A DNA stretch of 64,000 bases from Corella eumyota (lineage: Eukaryota > Chordata > Ascidiacea > Phlebobranchia > Corellidae), in the NCBI GenBank assembly GCA_963082875.1, contig OY720101.1, positions 12,175,671-12,239,670 of the forward strand, given 5' to 3'. How positions within the stretch are numbered: position 1 is the first letter of the stretch; each line of letters begins with the position of its first letter. The notes beneath the pieces were generated by a model. That model made no database searches, had not been told where the DNA came from, and saw only the letters and a list, made by a program, of their open reading frames with translations. Both the position numbers and the translations under genes were made by a program. This document shows, one piece after another, positions 12,301 to 21,546 of this stretch.

Positions 12301-14932
12301 AAAACAGCGTAATTCGTGGTGTGCAAGTAAACTATCACAAGTATATATAAGTCGTGAATAGCAACCATGTTATGACAAATAAAATCTAACTTGTAAGGGC
12401 AGACAATTAACAAGTTAGTATAATAATTGGGAAATATTACCCATACAAAAAAAGCTGACAACTCAAGTTACTCTATAATTGGTTTAATAAGTCTTTAAGC
12501 ATTAAAAAAAATTATTAAAATTGCCACAATTTGTGTTTGGCTTAAAAGAAGATAATTTTTTTTTTTAATTTACAGTAGTGAGTCTGAGTTTTCTTGGTTT
12601 GACCCAACTTACCGAAGAATTCCGTCGAATATAAGTAGAAGGGGGTTCGGAGATCAAAAAACAATACCACTTAGGACTTTAGCACAATGGAAACGAGAGG
12701 GACCTCTAGTAGTGAAATGTAACTTTTTAAATGTATTTTATACTTTTGAAGTGTAAAAATTGTAGATTTAGAATTTATTGTTTTTTTATTTTTATTTATC
12801 CTCTATGTGGGAAGGTCGAATTCATTACCTAAACATAGAGTAGCAACCGTGACCCTGACCAAGTTTCGAGTTGCCTTTAGCAGTTTGGGATAATATAGAG
12901 ATTATAATTGCCCGATAATTAAGCTGCTGATTAAGTGCTGGCTCAGCAGGAGTTAATACCATTTTTAGTGCCTTACTCAAGGGCGCTACAGCATGAAAGC
13001 AGTGGGGATCAAACCCAAGACCACATGTAGTTAAGCCCAGTGTTCTAACTACTACTCTATGCTGCCAGTGGCCGGCGATATAAATATGTAGGAAAATTTT
13101 TTTAAAGTTGTGTTTAAGGTACTGGGTTCAATCCCCACTACTTCCATAATATAGCATTTTTAAATAAGGGTTGTATTAAATCTTAAATAAAAAAAAATTT
13201 TATTCTATAAAATTGAACTTGTTAATATTTAGCTAAAAAGCTTATTGAAAGTAAATCGGCCGAAACCCAATTTCCAGTAAACTACCGGGTTGGCGTTAAA
13301 CTAAAAACCACCTCAACCCAACATCCACCAATGGACAAAAATAAAAAACCTGAAAATCAATCTGAAATAAATAATATTGAAAATGATAATAGTGGATTAT
13401 TAACAAGAAATTTGCCCGATGTTGAACCTAGTCATTCAACTTTAAGATTTCATTCTGGCAATCCTAACATTGAACCGTAAGTTTTAAAATAAATTATAAT
13501 GTAATTTTTTTTAAATATTTATTAACTGGCATGGTGGTGTAGTGGTAAGAACACTTGCTATACCACACATGAGATCGTGGGTTCAATCCCCACTGATCTT
13601 ATGCGGTAGTGCCCTTGAGTAAGACAACATAAATGGTATGAACTTCTGCTAAGCCAATACTTAATCAGCAGCATAATAATTGGACAATTATATTTATAAT
13701 ATCCCAAACTGCTTTAGGCAACTTGAGACTAGGTCAGGGTAACTGATGTTACTCTATGTTAAAGTCAGGAAGTTGACCTTTCCTCATCTAGGATAAATAA
13801 ATATATAAAAAAACTTCATGTAGTAATGCCAAATAATTATAAATGCTAAAATCTCTTTTGGTGAAAATGTTTTTTATTTGAATTTTTAACGTCTTTGATT
13901 TTTTGATAATTTTTTCCAAATACAGAACCCCAGCACATTTAAGAGAACGGCACGGTGACATGTTGTTACGAAACCGGCACCACAAAAAAATTGTTGCATT
14001 TTCACCAAATCAAAAACGCAATCAATTTCCCATGCCTTCATCAGGCCAAAAATCAAGTAAGTATTTCCTTTTAAAATGTCGTGTTTTTTTAAAAACAACA
14101 CTGTAACATACTTGTAGCTGTAATTAAACCCCATACCTTAGGTACATTTACATTAACTTTGGTTTAAAATTCTAACTGTTTTTAATATATACAGGTTTTA
14201 ACTTTTTTGGAGCAGGGTATATTAGACAGAAACAAATTTAAAAAAATGCAGTTGTTTTAAGCACAGCTTATTAAGCTTAGTTTAGAAAATGTAAAGAAAG
14301 CATGTAGATTAGTTTTGAATGTAAGAAAATATAGAAAAATTATAGCGAGAAAAGAAAATAGTTTTATTTAAATCAGGTCGTAGTGGGGCCACCTATTTGT
14401 CATCAGACGATGAGAATTTGTCCTCTAATTTACTGCCTGTCCAGTCGAGCGTGATGAAAGAAGAAGTTAATTCTCTTCACGGCTCTCTTCTTTTTAAAAC
14501 AAGCCCAAATAGAAAAAAGGATTTTTTTTTCTCAACACATGCTTCAAAATTGCGAAAGGTAAATTTTAATATATTTGTTATTATATTTATTTACTTTAAA
14601 TTTAAAGTTTTTTTGTGTTTTAGATTTCTTTTTGGCATCGAGTCATATTCTATTTTGTAGCAGTAACGCTATGCTTATCTATTATCTGCTCATCTTACCT
14701 GGCTTGGACAACAATAGATAAAACAACTGATATAATCTGCCTTTATGGAAGTTCTCTAGTTGTGTTTTTTATTGTAACGTTGGCAATAGAGGCTGTAATT
14801 AGACAAATGTTATTGGAAAATCAGGATAGAATGGCTTTGTCTAAATTGCGCTTTTTCGAAAGCTGCTCTGAAATTGATAACACATCAAGAAAAGAAACTT
14901 TGTATTCGAAATCTGATAGTTCCGGGGTTTAA
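302..14932 (+). CDS. polycystin-1-like five-TM receptor, 3' part
   Basis: Partial gene; the 5' end lies outside the window. Twenty-one exons keep phase: 302-490, 1552-1737, 2059-2259, 2940-3176, 3890-4030, 4602-4789, 5445-5660, 6168-6371, 6886-6992, 7744-7917, 8302-8432, 9015-9125, 9401-9813, 10530-10698, 11127-11237, 11364-11559, 12576-12718, 13233-13476, 13926-14056, 14377-14558, 14624-14932, about 1,327 residues. Exons 1-4 each encode one sushi (CCP) domain with the four-cysteine plan. Exons 5-7 look like an F5/8C (discoidin) fold (DGDPNTSW). Exon 8 has membrane segment 1 (VLILGMFFLLYFAW). Exons 9-11 resemble a worn PLAT domain (GELKRLDIGYIGCDNS). Exons 12-13 match the polycystin stretch before TM2 (HNHLLYTFF, then RIERTLILTWGC) and hold TM2-TM3. 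Exons 14-20 are a polar loop. Exon 21 has TM4-TM5, a short tail and the stop. No GPS motif and no TRP-like channel half are seen. A receptor at the plasma membrane is likely; ligand unknown. Family assignment is by eye. Confidence 0.72.
541..695. mobile_element. inverted pair of SINE head fragments
   Basis: A plus-strand piece around 556-590 (GTTTGATTCTCACTGC) faces a minus-strand piece around 640-695 (GCGGGAATCAAACCC) across a short spacer in the intron after the first sushi exon. Confidence 0.5.
726..1540. repeat. 25-bp minisatellite
   Basis: A tandem array of roughly 32 imperfect units fills the intron between sushi exons 1 and 2. The unit reads about ACCATTTATTTTTAAATCAC plus a few bases. 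Spacing was checked on neighbouring units starting at 911, 936 and 961. Units vary mainly in the CACCATCAA versus TACCATTAA half. It codes for nothing and ends just before the acceptor of exon 2 at 1551. Confidence 0.9.
1805..1868 (+). mobile_element. SINE head fragment
   Basis: tRNA-like head only, with the gaacacttgctaca segment and the B-box GGTTCGATCCC, in the intron between sushi exons 2 and 3. A minus-strand scrap of the same head lies near 1970-2000. Confidence 0.5.
2403..2630 (-). mobile_element. tRNA-derived SINE, internally altered
   Basis: Minus-strand copy: tail and body at 2403-2522, an unrelated AT-rich insert, then the head with reversed B-box near 2585-2600. It abuts a plus-strand copy, giving an inverted pair. 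Confidence 0.7.
2637..2923 (+). mobile_element. tRNA-derived SINE, near full length
   Basis: Full family layout: head with A-box-like GTGGTGTAGTGGTAAGAAC and B-box GGTTCAATCCCC, a tRNA-unrelated body (gccagcactta, then ggcaattataatc-like), a conserved tail ending in an atcgag-gataaag-like motif, and an A-rich end. It finishes 16 bases before the acceptor of sushi exon 4. Confidence 0.9.
3290..3400 (-). mobile_element. SINE head fragments
   Basis: Two short minus-strand head remnants, each with a reversed B-box of the form gaatcaaactc, in the intron after sushi exon 4. Confidence 0.45.
3559..3850 (+). mobile_element. tRNA-derived SINE, near full length
   Basis: Head (tggtgtagtggtaagaac), body and tail are all present and end in an A run at 3841-3850. 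It lies in the intron before the exon that starts at 3890. Confidence 0.88.
4161..4527 (+). mobile_element. two SINE copies, tail plus headless copy
   Basis: A tail-only piece at about 4161-4214 is followed by a copy with an eroded head at about 4268-4527. The second keeps the B-box, body and tail. Both lie in the intron before the exon at 4602. Confidence 0.75.
5072..5395. mobile_element. minus-strand SINE and short plus-strand tail scrap
   Basis: The minus copy runs from its tail at 5072 (gatgtggaaaggtt) to its head near 5315. A plus-strand tail scrap (actcaagactgggtcaggg) follows at about 5345-5395. Both are in the intron splitting the discoidin-like module. Confidence 0.7.
5821..6048 (+). 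mobile_element. tRNA-derived SINE with body deletion
   Basis: Head and tail are clear, but the part of the body containing the gccagcactta segment is missing. It ends in an A-rich run about 120 bases before the exon holding membrane segment 1. Confidence 0.8.
6417..6812 (-). mobile_element. two consecutive minus-strand SINEs
   Basis: The first copy (about 6417-6634) has body and head but lacks its tail. The second (about 6640-6812) has a tail (cttaatgtggaaaag) joined to a worn head (cactacaccctaccagtt). They fill the intron between exons 8 and 9. Confidence 0.72.
7305..7678. mobile_element. SINE head (-) facing a full SINE (+)
   Basis: A minus-strand head at about 7305-7378 lies next to a near-full plus-strand copy at 7393-7678. 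Their heads meet, so the two tRNA-like parts form an inverted repeat with a short spacer in the intron before the PLAT-like exon at 7744. Confidence 0.85.
7999..8165 (-). mobile_element. SINE tail and body
   Basis: Minus-strand copy lacking its tRNA head. It starts with the reversed tail (tcctcaatgtgggaaggtc) and fades in the body near 8165. Confidence 0.7.
8451..8910 (-). mobile_element. minus-strand SINE and degenerate neighbour
   Basis: A recognisable copy at about 8451-8697 (reversed tail to head) is followed by a worn relative at about 8703-8910 that keeps the reversed B-box gattaaacccaggacc. Both are in the intron between the PLAT-like exons and exon 12. Confidence 0.68.
9852..10448. 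mobile_element. SINE (-) followed by SINE (+)
   Basis: A minus copy (about 9852-10115) and a plus copy with an eroded head (about 10185-10448) form an inverted pair in the intron after the GC-donor exon. The plus copy ends in an A run at 10435-10447. Confidence 0.8.
10804..11050. mobile_element. SINE tail scrap (+) and SINE head-body (-)
   Basis: A short plus-strand tail piece at about 10804-10845 precedes a tail-less minus copy at about 10895-11050 that ends in the reversed head (cactacaccatgctgc-like). Both lie between exons 14 and 15. Confidence 0.68.
11575..11960 (+). repeat. tandem tRNA-like units of about 90 bp
   Basis: Three to four units repeat head to tail. Each has a B-box-like GGTTTGATTCCCACTG or GGTTTAATCCCCACTG core followed by ttggtggagtta-like bases. 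Cores start near 11609, 11701 and 11788, with a weaker one near 11870. They resemble the SINE head without its usual body, in the intron between exons 16 and 17. Confidence 0.65.
12045..12300. repeat. degenerate C-rich tandem repeat
   Basis: Imperfect units of 13 to 15 bases around AACCCCTTATCTG and AACCCCTTTTATTTG alternate through this intronic stretch. It is strikingly C-rich on the plus strand compared with its AT-rich surroundings. Confidence 0.75.
12795..13074 (-). mobile_element. tRNA-derived SINE, near full length
   Basis: Minus-strand copy with reversed tail (cctctatgtgggaaggtcg), body and head (actctatgctgcc) in the intron before exon 18. Confidence 0.85.
13528..13812 (+). mobile_element. 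tRNA-derived SINE, near full length
   Basis: Plus-strand copy with head (ggtggtgtagtggtaagaac), body, tail and A-rich end in the intron before exon 19. With the minus copy at 12.8-13.1 kb it brackets exon 18. Confidence 0.87.
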
Positions 14933-15262
14933 GATTTTTTTGTTTATAAATCATGAGTTTGTTTTCTGGTTATTATGTTTTATTAGTTTTGTTTGCAAGG
15001 TTAAATATAGAATATTAAGTAATTCGCAAATTGTTTAAAGGGCAACAACAACATTTGAAGAAAAATCAATATTAATTTTTAAACCCACACAATGAAATAT
15101 TTGGAAAACTTGCCCTTAACAATATTAGCGTAATTTAAAAAAAAATATTGATGAAGTCATGATGACTAGCAGTGGGAATTAAACCTTGAACTCAAGGTAC
15201 ACAAGTTGCTATTATATTTAGCACCCCACGATGATTACAAAAAATGACCAAAACTTATTTTT
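14933..15262. other. intergenic, convergent gene ends
   Basis: About 330 bases separate the stop of the plus-strand polycystin-like gene from the stop of the minus-strand CBX gene. The stretch holds a minus-strand SINE head scrap near 15165-15230 and nothing else recognised. The two 3' ends face each other. Confidence 0.6.
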
Positions 15263-16833
15263 TTAAAAACCAATAAATCCTTCTTTTGATTCGCATTCCA
15301 TGAAAGTAATAACTTTTGAGTTTAAATTTACATCGGTTACAACTATTTCGTTTTTTGGCCAGTTGGGATCAATTAAACAAGAGTTAATATCATTTTTTGA
15401 GGAATAATTACTATTTTTCATTGATTTTCCTATGTAGCTTTTTTTTGGCCTGCCCACTGGCCTACGAGGGTGATAAAATGGAGTAGAATGTAAGTTTTTT
15501 GGGTCATCTTCGTCTCTTTCATTGTGTTGTTCATTTTTAACACTAACTTTATCATTTGAAGAAGCTTGTTCAGTTTTTAATGGTAGATTTTTATTGTCGT
15601 CACCAGCATCATCTGGAGATATAGTAAGTGGTAAAGTAGGGCTAGCTGTATTTTCTTCAACTGTAACAACATCATCGTTTTGATCATCAGAATTGTATGA
15701 ACATATTGATGATTGGTTAAGGGAATATAAGTCATCGGTAGATGTGGTAGGTATATCTTCAATCTGTAAAAAATTATTATTTTGTCTTGAAAAACACAAA
15801 TCAGTCTGGGTGAAGTTTATACTATTTTTGAGGGTTATGACAAAAACTAAGGGTAATCTATAGGTAAAATTAGGTATAAGTTTTAGTCAAGTCCAGTAAT
15901 ACTAAAAATATTACACGAAAAAAATAATTAAACTTTTTTATTTTTTAAATAAACTACATATGCATTTAATCTTACTGCTTTTGGTAGATTTGATCGTTTT
16001 GGCTTTCTTCCCCGTTTTCTAGGATTTACAATGTATTGTAGTTCTTGTTCTCTATAAAAAAAATTGGGCAAAGAAATTTTAGTTTTCAGGTGAAACTTAA
16101 GTTTTGGAGAAAACTTTAATTTTTTGTAGCTTACTCAAAAAGTCGGATTAAATTCCCGTCTAGAATATTTTCACGCGGCTCCCAAGTGCTATGCCTGTTA
16201 AAAATACGGAGTTAATTATTTATTAAAGTCAGAAAAAACTTTTAATTAGGTTCACAGATTTAATGTTGACTAGCAGTGTGATGTAGTGGTCAAAACACTT
16301 GGCTTTACTACATGAGGTGTTGGTTTCGATACATGCTGTAGCACCCTTTAGTACAGCACTATAAATGATATAAACTCTTGCTGACCCAACTTTTTTTTAC
16401 AAGTGTAATTATCGGGGAATTATAATCTATAATATCCCAAACTGCTAAATGCAACTCAAGACTGGGTCAGGGTAAAAGTTTTTACTCGATGTTTAGGTTG
16501 TGAAGTTGACCTTCCCTCATCGAGGATAAGTAAATGACTAATCTTTTAGTCATACTGCACATTTTTTAATTTACAGAAATAAAATGATAAATACCAGAAT
16601 ACTTGTTAAAATGTATAAAAAAGTGAATTAATTCTTACTTTGTTGACCAACCTTTCCACTTCACGAAGAATTCTTTTCGTCCCTAAATACAAAAAATTAA
16701 AAAAAAAAAAACTTTAAAAAAAGTGAAGTGCATTTACAGACTGACATTTTTACAAATTTGTTACCTTTCTTAACCGTTTTTTAATAATTTTTTCAGCCTG
16801 AAAAACATTCTCTCCCATATTATTTAGTTCCAT
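15263..16833 (-). CDS. CBX: Polycomb chromobox (CBX) protein
   Basis: Five exons on the minus strand: 16833-16765, 16682-16639, 16194-16135, 16051-15976 and 15763-15263, giving 249 residues in continuous phase. The N-terminal chromodomain (about residues 8-58) is clear: VFQAEKIIKKRLRKG, FFVKWKGWSTK, then STWEPRENILD. This is the aromatic methyl-lysine cage fold that reads H3K27me3. A basic, AT-hook-like segment follows (RKRGRKPKRS), with a second further on (RRPVGRPKKS). An acidic serine-rich linker leads to a C-terminal Pc box (about residues 218-249; NEIVVTDVNLNSKVITF), which in this family binds RING1 within PRC1. Chromodomain plus Pc box marks the CBX2/4/6/7/8 class, not HP1. The start was chosen as the methionine closest to the chromodomain, as in the family; another methionine five codons later is possible. 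The protein is shorter than vertebrate CBX2 or CBX4 and nearer CBX7 in size. Confidence 0.88.
16270..16535 (+). mobile_element. tRNA-derived SINE in CBX intron
   Basis: Plus-strand copy, antisense to the CBX gene, between its second and third exons. Head (tgtgatgtagtggtcaaaac), body and tail are present, but part of the B-box region is missing. Confidence 0.82.
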
Positions 16834-16999
16834 GTTTAAGATAAGCAAATTACTAAATAAATAAGTAAAACTTAACAGAACTTTTAGAATTAAATTTTTT
16901 TTAGTTTGTTTACAAATATTTTGCATAAAAATGGCACCGGCTTTTTTTCGGTACTTTTTAAAGAGGCACTTATTTGGTTTCGTACAAGTTGCCAATTAA

Positions 17000-17862
17000 A
17001 AAGGCAATTTTTAAAACCAGATTTTAAAAAAATGGTTTGATTCGATTAACATAGTTAAAACTAAAAAAAATAACTTAAAAATTTGTATTTCAAAATCTAT
17101 TTGGCATATTTTTCATTTACAAACTATTAAAATATGTAAAACGTACTGATTTTTTTGTTCTTAACAACGCTCGTAACAACAGACCATTCATTCAACTATT
17201 TTTTTAAATTTTCTTTTTAAAATGTAAAGTTTATCCTAAATTTGTAACAAAATTACTTGTAATTACTGCTTGTTGCATGTTAGTAAATTTTTCTTGGTTC
17301 GCTGTGAATAACTGCATTTTGCAAAAACATTGCGTAATCATAATTAATAAGGTAAGTTAATTAGTGCAATAAACGTCATTATATATTATTTGGTTTATAC
17401 CCTTAAATGATTTTTCTGTTATTTATTAATCATTATTTAGTTCAAAGATTAATTATAACATTGCTAAAATAAAAACAAAACAATGTAACGGAAATAGGTA
17501 TGTTAAGCTCTTTATTAATTACAAACAAACAATAATATTAAATATAATTTAGAACAAATAAAATAATTTTATAAATAACGGTCATTAGCATGTGCATGCT
17601 TTAAAACTACAATCGTATCAGATTTGCCATAATTTTTGTAGTTAAAGAATTTAACATAGCATATATAGCCTAAGGATAAAAAGGTCGATTTTCTCTTAAC
17701 TTTAAAATTAATAAAAATTAGTTTTAAAAATATTGCAAATGGTTTTTAAATTATTGAGATGGTAAAAATATTATATATTTTTTAGAGTAGCCTAAGCTAA
17801 GGCCGTTGTACAAAAAAATTAGCAATATTTTAGGTTGCTTACTTTAATACAGAAAGGCAATT
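17000..17862. other. divergent spacer between CBX and CALHM
   Basis: The CBX gene (minus) and the first CALHM gene (plus) start away from each other across about 1 kb of AT-rich DNA, so promoters for both should lie here. No repeat or further gene was seen. Confidence 0.4.
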
Positions 17863-19699
17863 ATGAATACATCAAAAATATCTGGGATGATAAGTAAGGT
17901 TGGTGTTTATGCAGGCACATTTTTGAACAGTGCTATCGTCTTGGTAACAGTAGCTGTGCAACAAATAACAACCGCTGCTGTCTACTACTGCCCTTGCATC
18001 GTTCCAAATAATCTCACCGACTGTGATGTTATTGACAATTCAAAATGCAATCCCCGCTATTTGAACTTCAGTTATGGTCTTGCCTTTATAGTTGCACCAG
18101 CTATAGGCTTGTTTGTTTTTGGATTTGCTACCTCGACAAGACTTTGGAAAACGCTGACTGGTTGCACAAAGAAAACTAAATCGATGAGACGTGATGCTGG
18201 ACAGGTTTGCTGTACGTTGGTGGATATCGTAGCGAGAGGTATGATTGCACCGTTTGCTTGGGTTTCTGTTGCCTTTTTGGATGGGAGATATTTTGCATGT
18301 GCTGTTACCCCTTATCCGTATGAAGTTGGGCCGTTACCTGCAGCTTTTTTAGATTGTGCAGCGGTAAATTGTAGACTCTATATTGTATTTTAACTAGTGA
18401 AGGGCATGAGGATAAAATCAGCAAGGCACCTTTCCTGAAATGTGTTTTTGGAACAATTAACCGGTAGTGTGGTGTTGTGGTAGAACACTTGCTACACCAC
18501 AAGAGGTCGTGGGTTCAACCCCTACCGCTCTCTTGCTGTGGTACCCTTAAGTATAAACAGTATTACCTCCTGCTGAGCAAGCACTTAATCAGCAGCATAA
18601 TTATCGGGCACTTATAATCTATAATATCCTAAACTGCCGCAGACAACTCGAGACTGAGTCGGGGTAGCTGTTGTTACTCTTTGTTTAGGTCGCGCGCTCG
18701 ACCTTCCCACATCGAGGAATAAAAATATATACAAATAAATGATATTACATTTCTTATGTATTGCACATATCTGAGTAACTTGTATAACTTAAAGGTTGCT
18801 AGAGCAAAAGTACTTTACCATTCTTACGCGTTCAACGAAAATCGAAGTTTATCTCAACTTATTGGGTGGATTACAATATGTGTACTGGTGGTAGCAGGTT
18901 TAATTGCTTTTGGGACACTTAAATGCACTTCACCACTTACTTACTACCAGGCTAAGTTCTATACTGATTACATGACAGCAGAGGAAGCAGCATTAGACCA
19001 AGAAATGAAAACTAAGGTAAAGTTTATAACAAAAAGGATAAAAAATATTAGCCTTTTTTATTATTTTCCTGTCACAAGGTGATGCGAGTCAAAGGGTTTC
19101 GGGTTCGAGCCGCACTAATGCCACATTATTCGCCCTTGAGCCCAGAGTTCACGGATAACTCAAACACATCCAAATATTACACCCTCTACCCAATAGAAAT
19201 ATCAAAAACCTATATTTTTAAAAAAATTGAAAAAAAGACTGTTGTGCATATCATCTTGCGGTAAAAAAATTAGAAATCGCTAAAAAATTATTTAAAACGA
19301 CTCTCGTGCACCATCTAACAGTCAAAAAAATATTGGCTTTCCACATAGCTTACAATGTCGATCATGCCAACAAACCTTACAAAAATTTCCAATTACTAAA
19401 ATTAAAGACATTGAAGCCTATCACATTTTTTTAAATGTTCTTAAATTCTTAAGGCAATCGATGACGCTGAAGCCCATGTCAAACTATTCATGGAAAAACC
19501 ACGAAGCAAGAGTTTGTGGGATCGAATCTCTACCGTCTACGAGTTCCACAGAGACAAGAAAAATGTTGCTCTGTATTCTAACCTCCATAAATGGGTCCTG
19601 GAGGAAAAAGACAAAAGCCTAGAGGAGTCAAAGCCTCTTATTTCAAGTAAAGAAGCAGAAGATAAGGAAAAACCAAAGGAACCAACAGTGTCTGTGTAG
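17863..19699 (+). CDS. CALHM: CALHM-family channel, tandem copy 1
   Basis: Three exons: 17863-18363, 18795-19016 and 19454-19699, giving 322 residues, the usual CALHM size. CALHM proteins form large-pore plasma-membrane channels that pass ions and ATP. Four membrane segments fit: TM1 near residues 16-40, then YYCPC with family-typical cysteines; TM2 in the GLAFIVAPAIGLFVFGF region; TM3 in MIAPFAWVSVAFLDGRYFAC, the most diagnostic stretch (CALHM1 has a similar APVVWVAVTLLDGK); TM4 near LIGWITICVLVVAGLIAFG, followed by a YYQAKFYTDY segment. The C-terminal helix region (KPRSKSLWDRISTVYEFHR) is shared with the next two genes. A pyrimidine tract and AG end about 10 bases before the ATG, suggesting SL trans-splicing. 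Ion selectivity cannot be inferred. Confidence 0.87.
18460..18738 (+). mobile_element. tRNA-derived SINE in CALHM copy 1 intron 1
   Basis: Near-complete plus-strand copy from the head (gtagtgtggtgttgtggta) to the tail and atatatacaaa end. It is absent from the matching introns of the other two CALHM copies, so it probably arrived after the duplications. Confidence 0.85.
19075..19260 (+). mobile_element. second tRNA-derived SINE family
   Basis: A different tRNA-like element: B-box GGGTTCGAGCCGCACTAATGC, then ttcgcccttgagcccagag and an ataactcaaacacatc-like body with an A-rich end. Relatives lie near 22555-22640 (-), 34165-34215 (+) and 38315-38470 (+). It sits in intron 2 of CALHM copy 1. Confidence 0.6.
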
Positions 19700-21057
19700 T
19701 TAATACAACATTTTCTTTATATAAGTTTATTTATAGTATTATTTTTAAGTCGTTAAAATTAAGAAGCCGATAGAAGATGTAGTATATTTGTGGCCTGAAC
19801 ACACCGATCTTTCTGCATATATTAAGTTGTAGAAACTGTCTAAAAGACTATTTTATTTCAATATTTAAATAGTATGTAAATTGTGCCATTAAAAAAACAT
19901 ATTTGTTTTATGTTTGCCATGTGGTGCAAAACTTTATTAATTTATTTTTTCACTTCGGTTTTTGTGCATTGATAAAAAGGAATAATAAATAAGATATATA
20001 ATAAATATTACATTAATGTGGCGGGAAAAAATGACAAAATCAGTTTAATGATTTAAAACATGCCATAAGTATTAATGTTTACATAAAAAATTTAAGTATG
20101 TTATGGCATGGCCACCAAACACAGATACTTTTAAACCACTTCTGTTTTTAAGTAATATTTTAAGTCAGTGAACAAAGATTGTCAGGTGGCCGGCATTATG
20201 ATGGGCTATCACAAAATTACTAGATATTATAAATATAACTCCAAGATTAAGCTGTAAAGTGATCCTAAAATATTTATTTTGATATAGGCCTACATTGTTT
20301 TCCATTTCTATGCTAAAAAATGTGTTAAAATTTTATTTTCAATGCTTAAATTGTTAAATATATATATTATAATAATAAATATAAGTTCGCTAGTTATATT
20401 ACAATCTGCTTTAAAAGTTATATTGGATTTTAGAATATTATTTAAATGCTATTTATAGCATTTGTTTTTAAAAGAATTTCTTTCTATTTCAGTAAACAGC
20501 ATTACTATGTAAGTGATATAATTGTTTTGATAAAAAACACGTCACGTAGGCACCCACGTTCTAGAAAAATGAACTTGAGACGTTTTTATTTTTTTTCTTA
20601 TGCTTGACTGGTGGTATCAATTCAATGGTACGACAGCTCATAATATTTTGCTGCAATTAGAAAAATGCTAAAACCATTTTCAAGGCTTTCGACGCGGCAA
20701 AACTTTTTGTTTTTGTACATAATTGTATAGCAAAGAATAACATGGTCACTCTACCCAAAAATAAAATGAAAACCTGTTATTTTAGCCAGTACGTGCACAA
20801 GTAAACTATCCCATCCAACTTACATCTGCACGTAGACAGTTAAATTTCAATTTAAGAAATATAATATTTTACAACAACAAACGCTTTCGCTTCGCACGTA
20901 CTCGCTACGAAATCAAAGACAAGTGTAAAGTAACTGGGTCGTAGCCTTAAGACAAAAGCTATTCAAGCTATGCACGTACTAAGTTTAACACTTGCAATGT
21001 CTCACGTACACAGACCAATTAAAGCCCGGTTTGTTATAAATAGCTGGCCCTATAGTC
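19700..21057. other. intergenic between CALHM copies 1 and 2
   Basis: AT-rich spacer. It contains one copy of the 180-bp A-tailed repeat (19940-20120). The stretch at 20810-21060 is less AT-rich than its surroundings and may hold a downstream exon of the small minus-strand gene candidate. No other gene was seen. Confidence 0.45.
19940..20120 (-). repeat. 180-bp A-tailed interspersed repeat, copy 1
   Basis: It shares with 49140-49325 and 50712-50900 a core that includes gggaaaaaatgacaaaatca and ttaaaacatgcca, then attaatgtttacata and ggcatggccaccaaa-like bases. Read on the minus strand it ends A-rich, as SINEs or LINE 3' ends do. Source family not recognised. Confidence 0.75.
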
Positions 21058-21060
21058 TTA

Positions 21061-21261
21061 CTTCACAAAATTATCATTTACTACATAGATATATTTACTA
21101 TTATTCGTTTGTACTGCATCGAAAGGTGTTTCAGACGGCCTAAATTGTGTTGCCACTTTCACTTTTTTGTGCTTAATATAGTTTTGGCTTGGTTTAAACT
21201 TGTACTGCGTTGTATCACTGTCTAGAATTTGCACAGTTGTGTAGTTAATGACTTGTGACAT
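21061..21261 (-). CDS. possible first exon of a small unknown gene
   Basis: An ATG at 21261 opens a 67-codon frame beginning MSQVINYTTVQILDSDTTQ. Two signals favour a real exon. An AG after a pyrimidine stretch lies about 25 bases before the ATG on the minus strand, and the frame runs into a good donor (GTAAGA) at 21060, just at the nominal stop. A downstream acceptor (CTTAAG near 20950) would continue the frame for about 30 codons (RPSYFTLVFDFV). No family recognised. It would lie between two CALHM genes on the opposite strand. It could also be chance. Confidence 0.35.
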
Positions 21262-21546
21262 TTGGCAATTGACTTGGGAATAAGCCTGTAATAAATTGAA
21301 TACTGTTGACGTTTTCTAGAATATACATACGCAAAGTACTATAAAAAAGAGTGAAAAAGCTAAACAACTAAATATAAAAAGCAGTTAGGGTCTTGAGTTA
21401 TCTTCTAGTTTAGCTAACCAGGTAAAAGTACAATAATTATTGTTTCAAGTTGCTTTATTACGTACATAATGTGCTTCTAGTAAAGTAAGGTCTTTAAACA
21501 AATTTGCTATTTTGTTTTTTAGCATTTTAGTATAGATTGTGTCGTG

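Noticed and set aside
1-14932. A v-Themis-like fibrinogen gene nested in an intron of the polycystin-like gene
   Set aside because: In Ciona, v-Themis lies in an s-Themis intron on the opposite strand. I looked for a minus-strand fibrinogen-type frame here and saw none. The first intron is outside the window, so this does not exclude one upstream.
15263-16833. HP1 (CBX1/3/5) identity for the chromodomain gene
   Set aside because: There is no chromoshadow domain. The C-terminus is a Pc box and the chromodomain is followed by an AT-hook-like segment, as in Polycomb CBX proteins.
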